DNA of 47,174 nt from Fusobacterium sp. (GCA_019410665.1 DXSD01000004.1:1-47174); one strand, 5' to 3'. Positions 7,779 to 15,365 are shown, numbered from the stretch's first letter. Notes: a model not told the origin generated them from the sequence alone. Numbers and translations are program-made.

Positions 7779-7857
7779 GAAAAGGAGAAAACTTTTACTT
7801 TCAATCGCTAGTGCTTACGCAATGCTCATTACAGTAAAATTTTCTCCTTTTAATTTA
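7779..7857. repeat. 79-bp hairpin repeat, copy 2
   Basis: Same element as 7071-7149, in the same orientation, with two substitutions. It lies between the HicB stop codon and the RelB promoter, so on the minus strand it can end hicB transcription. The two copies are direct repeats bounding the 557-bp toxin-antitoxin pair. Confidence 0.8.
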
Positions 7858-7905
7858 CCAACTATCTAATTTAGATAAATTGTAACTTACTTTTTCTAAA
7901 CTATT

Positions 7906-8295
7906 TTATGAAATTTGTAATTTATCTTTCAAAGCTTCTTGTAACAATTTTGAAAAATTGATCTTTTTTTCAATTCCTAAATCATTTAACCATTTTGGCA
8001 AAGTTAGAGTCTTTTTTACTAATTTATTATCATATTTCTTTTTAAATTCAAGCATATCAGCTTGTATCATCACTATATGCTCGTTTTTATTTAATTTTAT
8101 ATTCTCTAAATCAGATATCATTGGCATTTCTTCTAATGTACTTAAATTTAATTCTAAACAATCTTTAGCCATATATAAAGCTTCTTTAAAATCTATTCCA
8201 AAAGTAAACGCTCCCTCTAAATCAGGAAATACTACATTGTAAGAACCATCCTCTTCCCTTGAAAAAATAGCTGGGTATATCTGTTTTTCTATCAT
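7906..8295 (-). CDS. hicB: HicB family antitoxin, orphaned
   Basis: A 129-residue HicB antitoxin. The N-terminal IYPAIFSREEDGSYNVVFPDLEGAFTFGIDFKEALYMAKDCLELNL (about 6-51) is the partial RNase H-like HicB fold that masks HicA. The C-terminal KKTLTLPKWLNDLGIEKKINFSKLLQEALKDKL (about 94-127) is a ribbon-helix-helix DNA-binding segment. It appears complete. Its partner toxin gene just upstream has been reduced to a short remnant, so HicB now has no cognate HicA here. The promoter and operator of the old pair still stand ahead of it, and it may act only as a self-repressing DNA-binding protein. No good ribosome binding site is seen beyond the AAAAGGGTG before the ATG. Confidence 0.88.
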   Translation of the reverse strand: MIEKQIYPAIFSREEDGSYNVVFPDLEGAFTFGIDFKEALYMAKDCLELNLSTLEEMPMISDLENIKLNKNEHIVMIQADMLEFKKKYDNKLVKKTLTLPKWLNDLGIEKKINFSKLLQEALKDKLQIS

Positions 8296-8326
8296 TTTAT
8301 CACCCTTTTCTAGTGAGAGTTGAGAA

Positions 8327-8377
8327 CTATTCCCAACCCTCTTTTTTCAATTTTGCGATAATTTCTTTTGACGTCAT
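8327..8377 (-). pseudogene. hicA: hicA toxin remnant
   Basis: From ATG at 8377, after GGAGGAAATA, the frame reads MTSKEIIAKLKKEGWE and then stops (TAG 8329-8327). This is the conserved N-terminus of HicA toxins. The normal continuation of about 45-60 residues, including the GSHH active-site region, is gone, and hicB begins only 32 nt later. An internal deletion with decay at the joint is the simplest reading. No toxin activity is expected. Confidence 0.85.
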
Positions 8378-8398
8378 TATTTCCTCCATCGCACTTTT

Positions 8399-8427
8399 AT
8401 TTTAACACGTATTAAGACACGTGTCAA
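8399..8427 (-). promoter_or_regulatory. promoter and operator of the hicA remnant/hicB unit
   Basis: On the minus strand TTGACA (8427-8422), 17 bp, TAAAAT (8404-8399). An inverted repeat, TTAACACGT (8402-8410) and ACGTGTCAA (8419-8427), matching at 8 of 9 positions with 8 nt between, fills the space from -10 to -35 and is a likely HicB operator. Confidence 0.75.
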
Positions 8428-8456
8428 TAGTATGGGGAAATTTTATATATTAACTT

Positions 8457-9344
8457 TTACTTATCTCTATTCCCAATATAATCAGCTAAATCTAAAAGAG
8501 TTTTACTCTTCTCCTCTCCAAACTTAGCTACTATAATATTTTTAGCCTCTTCAATTGTTTCTACTAGCAATCTCTTACTCTCTTCCATTCCTAAAATAGA
8601 TGGATAAGTTGATTTATCATGCTCTAAGTCACTTCCTACTGGTTTTCCAATAGTTTCAAAATCTCCTTCTATATCTAGGATATCATCTTTAATTTGAAAA
8701 GCTAAACCTATTAGTTCTGAATACTTTGTAAGAACCTCTCTCTCTTCCTTTGAAGCTCCAGCAATTACACAAGCCACCTCTACAGGAAGTTTTATAAGTT
8801 TTCCTGTTTTATTAGCATGCATATATCTTAAAGTTTCAATATCTATTTTTTTACCCTCACTAGCTATATCTACCATCTGTCCACCAATCATTCCATTGAT
8901 ACCAGCATAACTAGATGTAAGTTTTACTATTTCAACTATCTTCTCAGCTGAAAGATGAGAGTTTTTCTCAGTAAGTACATAGAAAGCATGTGTTAAAAGA
9001 GCATCTCCTATAAGTATCCCCTCTGCCTCTCCAAACTTTTTATGAGTAGTAAGTTTTCCTCTTCTATAATCATCATTATCTAAAGCTGGTAAGTCATCGT
9101 GTACTAAAGAGTAAGAGTGTATCATCTCAATAGCTGAAGCTGTAGCTAGCCCTTTTTCTCTTTCACACCCTAAAATATCCAAAGTCATAAATAGAAGTAT
9201 AGGTCTTAATCTTTTTCCACCATTTAATACAGCATATTTCATTCCTTCTGCTATAACCTCTGGATAAGTTAGCTCTCCTAGATACTTATCAATTCCATCT
9301 TCTACTAATTTTTTTCCCATTCCAAGATACTCTTTAAATAACAT
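8457..9344 (-). CDS. ispA: polyprenyl (farnesyl/geranylgeranyl) diphosphate synthase IspA
   Basis: Cytoplasmic prenyltransferase that condenses isopentenyl diphosphate with allylic diphosphates to give farnesyl (or geranylgeranyl) diphosphate. Both aspartate-rich Mg-binding motifs are intact: HDDLPALDNDDYRRG near residue 76 and FQIKDDILDIEGD near residue 215. I start at the ATG at 9344, which follows AGGAGG with normal spacing and gives 295 residues; an upstream in-frame ATG lies inside xseB. The ribosome binding site is made from the last codons of xseB, and only one nt separates the genes, as in the common xseB-ispA pairing. Dxs elsewhere in the window feeds the same pathway. Product chain length cannot be told. 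Confidence 0.93.
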   Translation of the reverse strand: MLFKEYLGMGKKLVEDGIDKYLGELTYPEVIAEGMKYAVLNGGKRLRPILLFMTLDILGCEREKGLATASAIEMIHSYSLVHDDLPALDNDDYRRGKLTTHKKFGEAEGILIGDALLTHAFYVLTEKNSHLSAEKIVEIVKLTSSYAGINGMIGGQMVDIASEGKKIDIETLRYMHANKTGKLIKLPVEVACVIAGASKEEREVLTKYSELIGLAFQIKDDILDIEGDFETIGKPVGSDLEHDKSTYPSILGMEESKRLLVETIEEAKNIIVAKFGEEKSKTLLDLADYIGNRDK

Positions 9345-9345
9345 C

Positions 9346-9549
9346 TTATACCTCCTCAAGTAGTATTTCATCATCTTTTTCTACTACTTTTAAAACTTTT
9401 CCCTCTGCTTTATTTAACAAGTCAGAAGATTTTTTTAGTAATTTCATAGCTGTTTCATACTCTTTTATAGAGTCAGCAAGGGATAAATCTCCACTTTCTA
9501 ATCTCTCTATTATCTCATCTATCTCTGCAAGATTTTCTTCAAACTTCAT
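9346..9549 (-). CDS. xseB: exodeoxyribonuclease VII small subunit XseB
   Basis: A 67-residue helical protein that binds the catalytic subunit XseA to form exonuclease VII, which degrades single-stranded DNA. The sequence FEENLAEIDEIIERLESGDLSLADSIKEYETAMKLLKK is the classic XseB core, near the whole family length. It sits between rsmD (8 nt) and ispA (1 nt) in the prfA operon. xseA is not in this window. Confidence 0.93.
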   Translation of the reverse strand: MKFEENLAEIDEIIERLESGDLSLADSIKEYETAMKLLKKSSDLLNKAEGKVLKVVEKDDEILLEEV

Positions 9550-9557
9550 ATTTTCTC

Positions 9558-10106
9558 CTATCTAGTATAGAAAGTTATACATTTTTTTCCATATTTTCTT
9601 TCATCAGCTTTTTTGTACTCTCCTACAGTATCAGCCATCTCTTCAAAAACATGGTGCTCACATATTATTAGTCCATCCTCAGCTAAGATTTTATGTTTTT
9701 CAATAGCTTTCATAACTCTTGTACACACCTCATCTTTATACGGTGGGTCCATAAAGATTATATTAAATTTTTCTCCTTTTCTTCCTAAGATTTCAATAGC
9801 TCTTAATACATCATTTTTATAAGCTCTACATCTATCTTCATAACCTAAGTTATTTACATTTTCTATTATATATTTTAGAGCTTCAGCATCTTTCTCTATC
9901 ATCACAGCTCTTTTAGCTCCTCTACTTAGAGCCTCTAGAGATATGCTTCCACTTCCACTAAATAGATCTAAAAATACAGAGTCTGGTACATATGGAGCTA
10001 TTATAGAAAATAATGACTCCTTCATACTTCCCAATGTAGGTCTTGTATCTGTTCCCTTTCTACTCTTTATTCTCTTATTCTTTGCATCTCCTGCAATTAT
10101 TCTCAT
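9558..10106 (-). CDS. rsmD: 16S rRNA (guanine966-N2)-methyltransferase RsmD
   Basis: SAM-dependent methyltransferase acting on G966 of 16S rRNA. The opening MRIIAGDAKNKRIKSRKG..TRPT, the SAM-binding LDLFSGSGSISLEALSRGA near residue 45 and the catalytic FMDPPYKD near residue 118 are all present. I start at ATG 10106 (182 residues) because GGAG lies 8 nt ahead and the family begins at MRI; a longer frame to 10145 would overlap queA. It follows queA by 13 nt and precedes xseB by 8 nt in the same operon. Confidence 0.92.
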   Translation of the reverse strand: MRIIAGDAKNKRIKSRKGTDTRPTLGSMKESLFSIIAPYVPDSVFLDLFSGSGSISLEALSRGAKRAVMIEKDAEALKYIIENVNNLGYEDRCRAYKNDVLRAIEILGRKGEKFNIIFMDPPYKDEVCTRVMKAIEKHKILAEDGLIICEHHVFEEMADTVGEYKKADERKYGKKCITFYTR

Positions 10107-10119
10107 CACATCAACTCCA

Positions 10120-11151
10120 TTAATAGATAAACATTGCATCTCCAAAACTAAAGAAATGGTATTCTTCCTCTACAGCTACCTTATAGACATCTAACATAAA
10201 CTCTCTAGTTGAAAATGCTGAAACAAGCATAAGTAAAGTTGATTTAGGTAGATGGAAATTGGTAATCAAAGCATCTACTACTTTAAATTTATATCCTGGA
10301 TAGATGAATATCTCAGTACTATTTTTTTGAGCTACTACCTTTCCTTCTTCGTCTACTGATGATTCTAAAGCTCTTGTACTAGTTGTTCCCACAGAGATTA
10401 TTCTTCTTCCCTCAGCCTTTGCTCTATTTATTATATCCGCTGCCTCTTGAGGTATTTCAAAACTCTCTTCATGCATCTTATGATCTAATACATCTTCAGT
10501 TTGAACAGGTCTAAAAGTTCCTAAACCAACTTCAAGAAATATATCTACAATCTTTATCCCTTTTTTCTCTATCTTCTCAAGTAACTCTTTAGTAAAATGA
10601 AGTCCAGCAGTAGGTGCTGCCACTGACTCCCCTCTTTGAGCATAAACAGTTTGATATCTCTCTTTTTCCTTTAGACTCTCTACTATATATGGAGGTAGAG
10701 GCATATTTCCAAGTTTATCTAATACCTCTTCAAAAGCTCCCTCATAAATAAATTTTAGCACTCTATTTCCATCATCTTTTATCTCTATAAGCTCAGCTAT
10801 CAGTTCATTATTTTGTCCTACATATAACTTTTGCCCTAATTTCAATTTTTTAGCTGGTTTTAAAAGACACTCCCAAGTGTCTAGATTTATTCTCTTTATA
10901 AGTAGAATTTCTAGTACTCCACCAGTTTCCTTATGACCAAAAAGTCTAGCTGGAATAACCTTAGTTGAATTTCTTACTAAAATATCTCCCTCTTGTAGGT
11001 AATCTATTATATTATAGAAATGTTTATGCTCTATTTTTTTATTTTCTCTATCTACCAACATAAGTCTAGCATGATCCCTTGGCTCTCTTGGCTCCTGCCC
11101 TATAAGTTCATCAGGTAGAAAATAATCATAATCATGTAATTTTGTAGACAT
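10120..11151 (-). CDS. queA: S-adenosylmethionine:tRNA ribosyltransferase-isomerase QueA
   Basis: QueA transfers and rearranges the ribosyl part of SAM onto preQ1-tRNA, making epoxyqueuosine at position 34 of tRNAs for Asn, Asp, His and Tyr. The sequence fits over its whole 343 residues: FLPDELIGQEPREPRDHARLM near the start, VAAPTAGLHFT near residue 177, VGLGTFRPVQ near residue 209 and GTTSTRALES near 260. It begins one nt from the prmC stop codon, so the two are probably coupled, and rsmD follows 13 nt on. Other queuosine genes are not in the window. Confidence 0.96.
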   Translation of the reverse strand: MSTKLHDYDYFLPDELIGQEPREPRDHARLMLVDRENKKIEHKHFYNIIDYLQEGDILVRNSTKVIPARLFGHKETGGVLEILLIKRINLDTWECLLKPAKKLKLGQKLYVGQNNELIAELIEIKDDGNRVLKFIYEGAFEEVLDKLGNMPLPPYIVESLKEKERYQTVYAQRGESVAAPTAGLHFTKELLEKIEKKGIKIVDIFLEVGLGTFRPVQTEDVLDHKMHEESFEIPQEAADIINRAKAEGRRIISVGTTSTRALESSVDEEGKVVAQKNSTEIFIYPGYKFKVVDALITNFHLPKSTLLMLVSAFSTREFMLDVYKVAVEEEYHFFSFGDAMFIY

Positions 11152-12287
11152 TAGTTTTCCTCTCTTCTTTTTCCAATTACTACTCTATCTATTCCGCCAT
11201 AATCTTTTACTATAGAGATAATATCAAAACCATTATCTCTCATAAATTCAGCTACTTTCTCAGCTTGATTATATCCAACTTCAAAGGCTAAGTAACCATC
11301 TTTTGTTAAAAACTCTTTAGCTTCCTTTGAAATCTTCTCATAAAAATAGTAGCCATCTCCATTATCTGTAAGAGCATTTTTAGGTTCATACTTTAAAACC
11401 TCTGGCATTAAACTCTCATACTCTACAGTTGGTATATATGGAGGATTTGAAACTATCAGATCAAATTTCACACTCTTATATTTCTCATCTCTTAAAGTTG
11501 AAAAGAGATCTGATTTAATAAATTTTACATTTGTAGCTTCATTTATATCTCTATTTTGTGTAGCTACTTCTAAAGCTCCCTCACTTATATCAACTCCTAA
11601 TACATGGGAATTAGGTAACTCTTTTCCGAGAGATATAGCAATTGCTCCACTTCCTGTTCCTATATCCATTATCTTAGGAGAATTGATTTCAGCTACAAGA
11701 TACTTACACTGCTCTACTAATATCTCAGTATCAGCTCTAGGAATTAAAACTCTTTCATCAACTTTAAATGGATAACCATAGAACTCCCACTCTCCAAGTA
11801 AGTATTGTAAAGGTTTTCTCTCCTTACCTCTAGCTACTAACATCTCTCTTATTCTATTTTTATCCTCTTCTTCAATTTTTTTGTTTAAACTCAATGTAAG
11901 AGTCATTCTATTTACATTTAAAATGTGGGCAAATATATATTCAGCATCTAATCTAGCATTAGGCACTTGATATTTTTCAAGATACTCAATAGATTTTTTT
12001 AAGAGTTCATGATTCTCATCTTTATAGTTTTTCATATCTATACCCTCAGTTTCCTTATTTTTCATAAGTTCATCAAAACCTATTCTGCCCCTTGCCATCT
12101 CTCTTAAGTATTTTTTTATGATCTCCTTTTGTTCAGAGGTAAGCTCCATATCAAAATATGCATACAAAGTTATTCTATCTAATTTTAAAACTGCTGCTAT
12201 TAGTTTTTCACTTTCAAGACGGGGTTTTGAAAAAGAGTATTTTTGCAAATACTCTTTTGAAAAATTTAATATTTCTAACAGATTCAT
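11151..12287 (-). CDS. prmC: peptide chain release factor N5-glutamine methyltransferase PrmC, with duplicated N-terminal domain
   Basis: PrmC methylates the glutamine of the GGQ motif of release factors, and it lies directly behind prfA, its substrate's gene. The C-terminal SAM domain has DIGTGSGAIAISLGKEL and the catalytic VSNPPYIPTVEYESL. The protein is 378 residues, about 100 longer than usual. The excess is a second copy of the N-terminal helical domain: residues about 1-70 (LEILNFSKEYLQKYSFSKPRLESEKLIA) align with about 93-160 (LLKKSIEYLEKYQVPNARLDAEYIFA). Each copy is followed by a similar helical stretch, and only the second runs into the PLQYLLGEWEFYG linker. ATG at 12287 is chosen, one nt after the prfA stop; a GTG six codons earlier lies inside prfA. 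Confidence 0.93.
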   Translation of the reverse strand: MNLLEILNFSKEYLQKYSFSKPRLESEKLIAAVLKLDRITLYAYFDMELTSEQKEIIKKYLREMARGRIGFDELMKNKETEGIDMKNYKDENHELLKKSIEYLEKYQVPNARLDAEYIFAHILNVNRMTLTLSLNKKIEEEDKNRIREMLVARGKERKPLQYLLGEWEFYGYPFKVDERVLIPRADTEILVEQCKYLVAEINSPKIMDIGTGSGAIAISLGKELPNSHVLGVDISEGALEVATQNRDINEATNVKFIKSDLFSTLRDEKYKSVKFDLIVSNPPYIPTVEYESLMPEVLKYEPKNALTDNGDGYYFYEKISKEAKEFLTKDGYLAFEVGYNQAEKVAEFMRDNGFDIISIVKDYGGIDRVVIGKRREEN

Positions 12288-12288
12288 A

Positions 12289-13365
12289 CTACTCTTCTGA
12301 TGCACTAGCTAACATCTCAGCTTGGTTGAATGTGATAAGAGCATCTATCATCTCATCTATATCTCCATCTAAGAATGCATCTAGTTGATATACAGTAAAT
12401 TTAATTCTGTGGTCTGTAATTCTTCCTTGTGGGAAGTTGTATGTTCTGATCTTTTCAGATCTATCCCCTGTTCCTACTTGAAGTTTTCTTTCACTCTCTA
12501 CTTGGCTTCTTTGTTTTTCGCACTCCATCTCATATAGTTTTGATACTAAGTGCTTCATAGCTTTCTCTCTATTTTTTAACTGAGATCTCTCATCTTGACA
12601 TTGTACTACTATTCCTGTTGGTAAGTGAGTAATTCTAACAGCTGAGTCAGTCATGTTTACGTGCTGTCCTCCAGCTCCTCCAGATCTATATGTATCTATC
12701 TTAAGGTCTTTAGGGTCGATTTTTACCTCTTTTACGTCCTCTACCTCTGGTAATACAGCTACTGTTGCTGTTGATGTATGTACTCTTCCAGCTGATTCTG
12801 TTTCAGGTACTCTTTGTACTCTGTGTACTCCAGATTCAAATTTTAGTCTTGAATAAGCTCCAAGTCCATTGATACTGAATACTGCCTCTTTTATTCCTCC
12901 AATACCAATCTCTTGCTTTTCGATTATCTCTACTTTCCACTTTCTTCTCTCTGCATATCTATTATACATTCTGAATAGATCTCCAGCAAATAGAGCAGCC
13001 TCATCTCCACCTGCTCCTCCTCTAATCTCTACGATAACGTTTTTATCATCGTTTTCATCTTTTGGAAGTAAAAGAATTTTTAACTCTTTTTCATACTCAG
13101 GTAATTTTTCCTCAAGCTCTTTTTGCTCTTCATTCATCATCTCTCTCATATCAGGATCTTTTTCATTTCTGATATTCTCTTTTATAAATTGTAAATCCTC
13201 ACTAAGAGTTTTATACTCTTTATATTTTTCTACAAGTGGTGTTATATCAGCTAATGCTTTATTACATTCCATCATTTTCTTTGGGTCAGATAAAATCTCT
13301 GGGGATCCTAACATCTCATTAAGCTCATCAAATCTTCTTACAACTTCTTCTAACTTAGCGAACAC
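12289..13365 (-). CDS. prfA: peptide chain release factor 1
   Basis: RF1 reads UAA and UAG stop codons and triggers peptide release at the ribosome. The peptide-release motif GGQ is at residues 232-234 within [14 protein letters not shown], and the stop-codon-reading PxT motif is PET (187-189) in [11 protein letters not shown], which marks RF1 rather than RF2. Length is 358 residues. The start is GTG at 13365, with GGAG and GAAG upstream. It heads the operon prfA-prmC-queA-rsmD-xseB-ispA, in which every gap is 13 nt or less. Confidence 0.97.
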   Translation of the reverse strand: MFAKLEEVVRRFDELNEMLGSPEILSDPKKMMECNKALADITPLVEKYKEYKTLSEDLQFIKENIRNEKDPDMREMMNEEQKELEEKLPEYEKELKILLLPKDENDDKNVIVEIRGGAGGDEAALFAGDLFRMYNRYAERRKWKVEIIEKQEIGIGGIKEAVFSINGLGAYSRLKFESGVHRVQRVPETESAGRVHTSTATVAVLPEVEDVKEVKIDPKDLKIDTYRSGGAGGQHVNMTDSAVRITHLPTGIVVQCQDERSQLKNREKAMKHLVSKLYEMECEKQRSQVESERKLQVGTGDRSEKIRTYNFPQGRITDHRIKFTVYQLDAFLDGDIDEMIDALITFNQAEMLASASEE

Positions 13366-13402
13366 TATCTTCTCATCTCCTTTTCTACACTATAACTTAG
13401 TA

Positions 13403-13431
13403 ATTATATCATATTTATCCAAAAAAATCAA
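13403..13431 (-). promoter_or_regulatory. promoter of the prfA operon
   Basis: On the minus strand TTGATT (13431-13426), 17 bp, TATAAT (13408-13403). It stands about 40 nt before the GTG start of prfA. Confidence 0.7.
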
Positions 13432-13472
13432 TGTAAAGGGATAACCCTTAACAAATTTACTTAAATAGAATT

Positions 13473-13517
13473 AAAAAGAGAAAGTTCTCCTATTAAATAG
13501 AAAAACTTTCTCCTTTT
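13473..13517 (-). terminator. terminator after the GlcG/HbpS-family gene
   Basis: On the minus strand AAAAGGAGAAAGTT pairs with AACTTTCTCTTTTT (14 positions, one mismatch) around a 17-nt loop, ending in T residues, between that gene's stop (13557) and the prfA promoter. Confidence 0.7.
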
Positions 13518-13556
13518 AATATATTATAATTTCTTACTAGAGAATACAAAAACCTT

Positions 13557-13976
13557 TTATTTTAATGCTTCTAATCCAGCTTGAGCTATTGCCATATCTT
13601 CTTCTACAGTTCCACCACTTACTCCAACTGCTCCTACTATCTCTCCATCTACTATTATTGGAAATCCTCCACCAAAAGTAATTATTCTACAGTTATTTGT
13701 TGTATTTAATCCATATAAACTTTGTCCTGGTAATACTGCTTCACTCATTGTGTTAGTTGGAGTTTTTAAAGCCCATGCTGTAAATGCTTTATTTATAGCT
13801 ATGTCTACACTTGTTACAAAAGCTTTATCCATTCTTTCTAAATAAAGTAAATTTCCTCCATTATCAACTACAGAAAATACAACTGGAACATTCATCTCAG
13901 TAGCTTTCTTTACTGCTCCTGCCCCCATTTTTTTAGCTGCTTCTACTGTTATACTATCGCACTTTCTAATATTCAT
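13557..13976 (-). CDS. GlcG/HbpS family protein (DUF336)
   Basis: A 139-residue cytoplasmic protein of the GlcG/HbpS family. Members include haem-binding HbpS, GlcG of glycolate operons and the small unnamed genes that sit beside dhaT in enterobacterial dha regulons. FSVVDNGGNLLYLERMD (about 34-50), SVDIAINKAFTAWALKTPT and the C-terminal GGFPIIVDGEIVGAVGVSGGTVEEDMAIAQAG are the family's typical blocks. It is transcribed away from dhaT from a shared 230-bp region in which the two promoters carry matching operator-like repeats, so a role in glycerol or 1,3-propanediol metabolism is likely by context. Its exact activity is not known. A good GGAGGG ribosome binding site precedes the ATG. Confidence 0.88.
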   Translation of the reverse strand: MNIRKCDSITVEAAKKMGAGAVKKATEMNVPVVFSVVDNGGNLLYLERMDKAFVTSVDIAINKAFTAWALKTPTNTMSEAVLPGQSLYGLNTTNNCRIITFGGGFPIIVDGEIVGAVGVSGGTVEEDMAIAQAGLEALK

Positions 13977-13998
13977 ATTCCAAACCCTCCTTTTATTT

Positions 13999-14027
13999 TA
14001 TATACCTCATATATTGAATATTAACAA
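13999..14027 (-). promoter_or_regulatory. promoter of the GlcG/HbpS-family gene
   Basis: On the minus strand TTGTTA (14027-14022), 17 bp, TATATA (14004-13999). The -35 box is weak, and a predicted operator copy starts exactly 16 bp upstream of it, which fits dependence on an activator. Confidence 0.6.
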
Positions 14028-14043
14028 TTTTTTCTTATTGCTT

Positions 14044-14071
14044 CAAGGTAGTTTTTAACTTAATTTTGGTA
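14044..14071 (+). promoter_or_regulatory. operator-like repeat, copy A (left)
   Basis: CAAGGTAG (14044-14051), 15 bp, TGGTA (14067-14071). The two GGTA cores are 21 bp apart, two helical turns, as direct half-sites of an AraC-type regulator would be. An inverted identical copy lies at 14106-14133. Predicted ligand: the PocR-AraC protein encoded at 15491. Confidence 0.6.
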
Positions 14072-14105
14072 GTTTTGTTCCAATTAAAATTTTTTTGTAT
14101 TTTTT

Positions 14106-14133
14106 TACCATTTTTTAATTTTTATCTACCTTG
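14106..14133 (-). promoter_or_regulatory. operator-like repeat, copy B (right)
   Basis: Read on the minus strand, CAAGGTAG (14133-14126), 15 bp, TGGTA (14110-14106), the same pattern and spacing as copy A in opposite orientation. It ends 16 bp from the predicted dhaT -35 box; 34 bp separate the two copies. Confidence 0.6.
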
Positions 14134-14149
14134 TTTTTCATTTTCTTTT

Positions 14150-14177
14150 TTGATATTCTTATAGATGATGATAAAAG
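14150..14177 (+). promoter_or_regulatory. promoter of dhaT
   Basis: TTGATA (14150-14155), 16 bp, TAAAAG (14172-14177), with TG one base before the -10 box (extended -10). It is a weak promoter, consistent with activation from the operator-like repeats just upstream. Confidence 0.5.
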
Positions 14178-14207
14178 ACCTAATTAAAAATTTTGGAGGA
14201 TGTAATT

Positions 14208-15365
14208 ATGAGATATTATGATTATTTAATGCCAAGTGTTAACTTTTTCGGACCTGGATGTCTTAATGTAATTGGAGAAAGAGCAAAAATATTAAACGGA
14301 AAAAAAGCTCTTATTGTAACTGATAAATTTTTAAGTTCTTTAAAAGGTGGAGCTGTTGAGCAATCGGTTGAGCTTCTTAACAAAGCTGGAATTGAAACAG
14401 TTATTTTCGATCAAGTTGAACCTAACCCAAAAGATGTAAATGTTTATGCTGGAGCTAAAGTATATAAAGAGAATAATTGTGATATGATTATTACTATTGG
14501 TGGAGGATCTCCTCATGACTGTGGAAAAGGAATAGGTATCGCAGTAACTCATCCTAAGGACATATGTGAGTATGCTGGAATTGAAACTCTTGAGTTCCCT
14601 TTACCTCCTATTATTGCTGTTAATACTACTGCAGGAACAGCTTCTGAAGTTACTAGACATGCTGTAATTACTAATACTAAAACAAAAGTTAAATTTGTTA
14701 TTGTAAGCTGGAGAAACCTACCTCAAGTTTCTATCAACGACCCTATTTTAATGATAGGTAAACCAGCTGGATTAACTGCTGCTACTGGAATGGACGCTTT
14801 AACTCACGCTGTAGAAGCATATGTTTCTAAAGATGCTAACCCTGTAACAGATGCTGCTGCTATCCAAGCTATAAAATTAATCGCTACAAACTTAAGACAA
14901 GCAGTTGCTAATGGTGAAAACTTAAAAGCTAGAGAGAATATGGCTTATGCTTCTCTTTTAGCAGGAATGGCTTTTAACAACGGAAACCTTGGATATGTAC
15001 ATGCTATGGCTCACCAATTAGGAGGACTTTATGATATGCCTCATGGAGTTGCTAACGCTATGTTATTACCTCACGTTTGTCGTTACAACATGATCGCTAA
15101 CCCAGAGAAATTTGCTGATATAGCTGTATTTATGGGAGAAAATGTAGATGGACTTTCTACAATTGAAGCAGCTGAAAAAGCTATCGAAGCTTTATTCAGA
15201 TTATCTGCAGATGTAGGTATTCCAAAAAGCTTAAGAGAAGCTGGAGTAAAAGGGGAAGATATAGAGATCATGGCTGCTAATGCTTTAAAAGATGGAAATG
15301 CGTTTAGTAATCCTAGAAAAGGAAATGAAAAGGATGTAGCTGCTATATTTAGAGCTGCTATGTAG
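14208..15365 (+). CDS. dhaT: 1,3-propanediol dehydrogenase DhaT
   Basis: Iron-dependent, NADH-linked alcohol dehydrogenase (type III) that reduces 3-hydroxypropionaldehyde to 1,3-propanediol and so disposes of reducing power during glycerol fermentation. The 385-residue product matches the Klebsiella/Citrobacter DhaT closely as I recall it: the cofactor motif GGGSPHDCGKGIGIA near residue 97, VNTTAGTASEVTRH near 143, and the iron-binding GYVHAMAHQLGGLYDMPHG near 262 with its histidines. I start at ATG 14208, 8 nt after GGAGG; a GTG-type start at 14193 would place that site inside the gene. It is monocistronic, ended by a hairpin at 15402-15439, and followed by a PocR-AraC regulator. The glycerol dehydratase that makes its substrate is not in the window. 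Confidence 0.95.
   Translation: MRYYDYLMPSVNFFGPGCLNVIGERAKILNGKKALIVTDKFLSSLKGGAVEQSVELLNKAGIETVIFDQVEPNPKDVNVYAGAKVYKENNCDMIITIGGGSPHDCGKGIGIAVTHPKDICEYAGIETLEFPLPPIIAVNTTAGTASEVTRHAVITNTKTKVKFVIVSWRNLPQVSINDPILMIGKPAGLTAATGMDALTHAVEAYVSKDANPVTDAAAIQAIKLIATNLRQAVANGENLKARENMAYASLLAGMAFNNGNLGYVHAMAHQLGGLYDMPHGVANAMLLPHVCRYNMIANPEKFADIAVFMGENVDGLSTIEAAEKAIEALFRLSADVGIPKSLREAGVKGEDIEIMAANALKDGNAFSNPRKGNEKDVAAIFRAAM

Noticed and set aside
7071..7857. CRISPR array or insertion sequence around the toxin-antitoxin island
   Set aside because: Only two copies of the repeat exist, 708 bp apart, with genes rather than spacers between them. No transposase is present, and I did not find target-site duplications by eye.
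12869..13444. 191-codon open frame on the plus strand opposite prfA
   Set aside because: It is Ser/Phe/Ile-rich, antisense to a fully conserved prfA, with no ribosome binding site: a shadow of the AT-rich codon use.
14340..14552. 70-codon minus-strand frame inside dhaT
   Set aside because: Antisense to the conserved DhaT cofactor-binding region, with no signals of its own.
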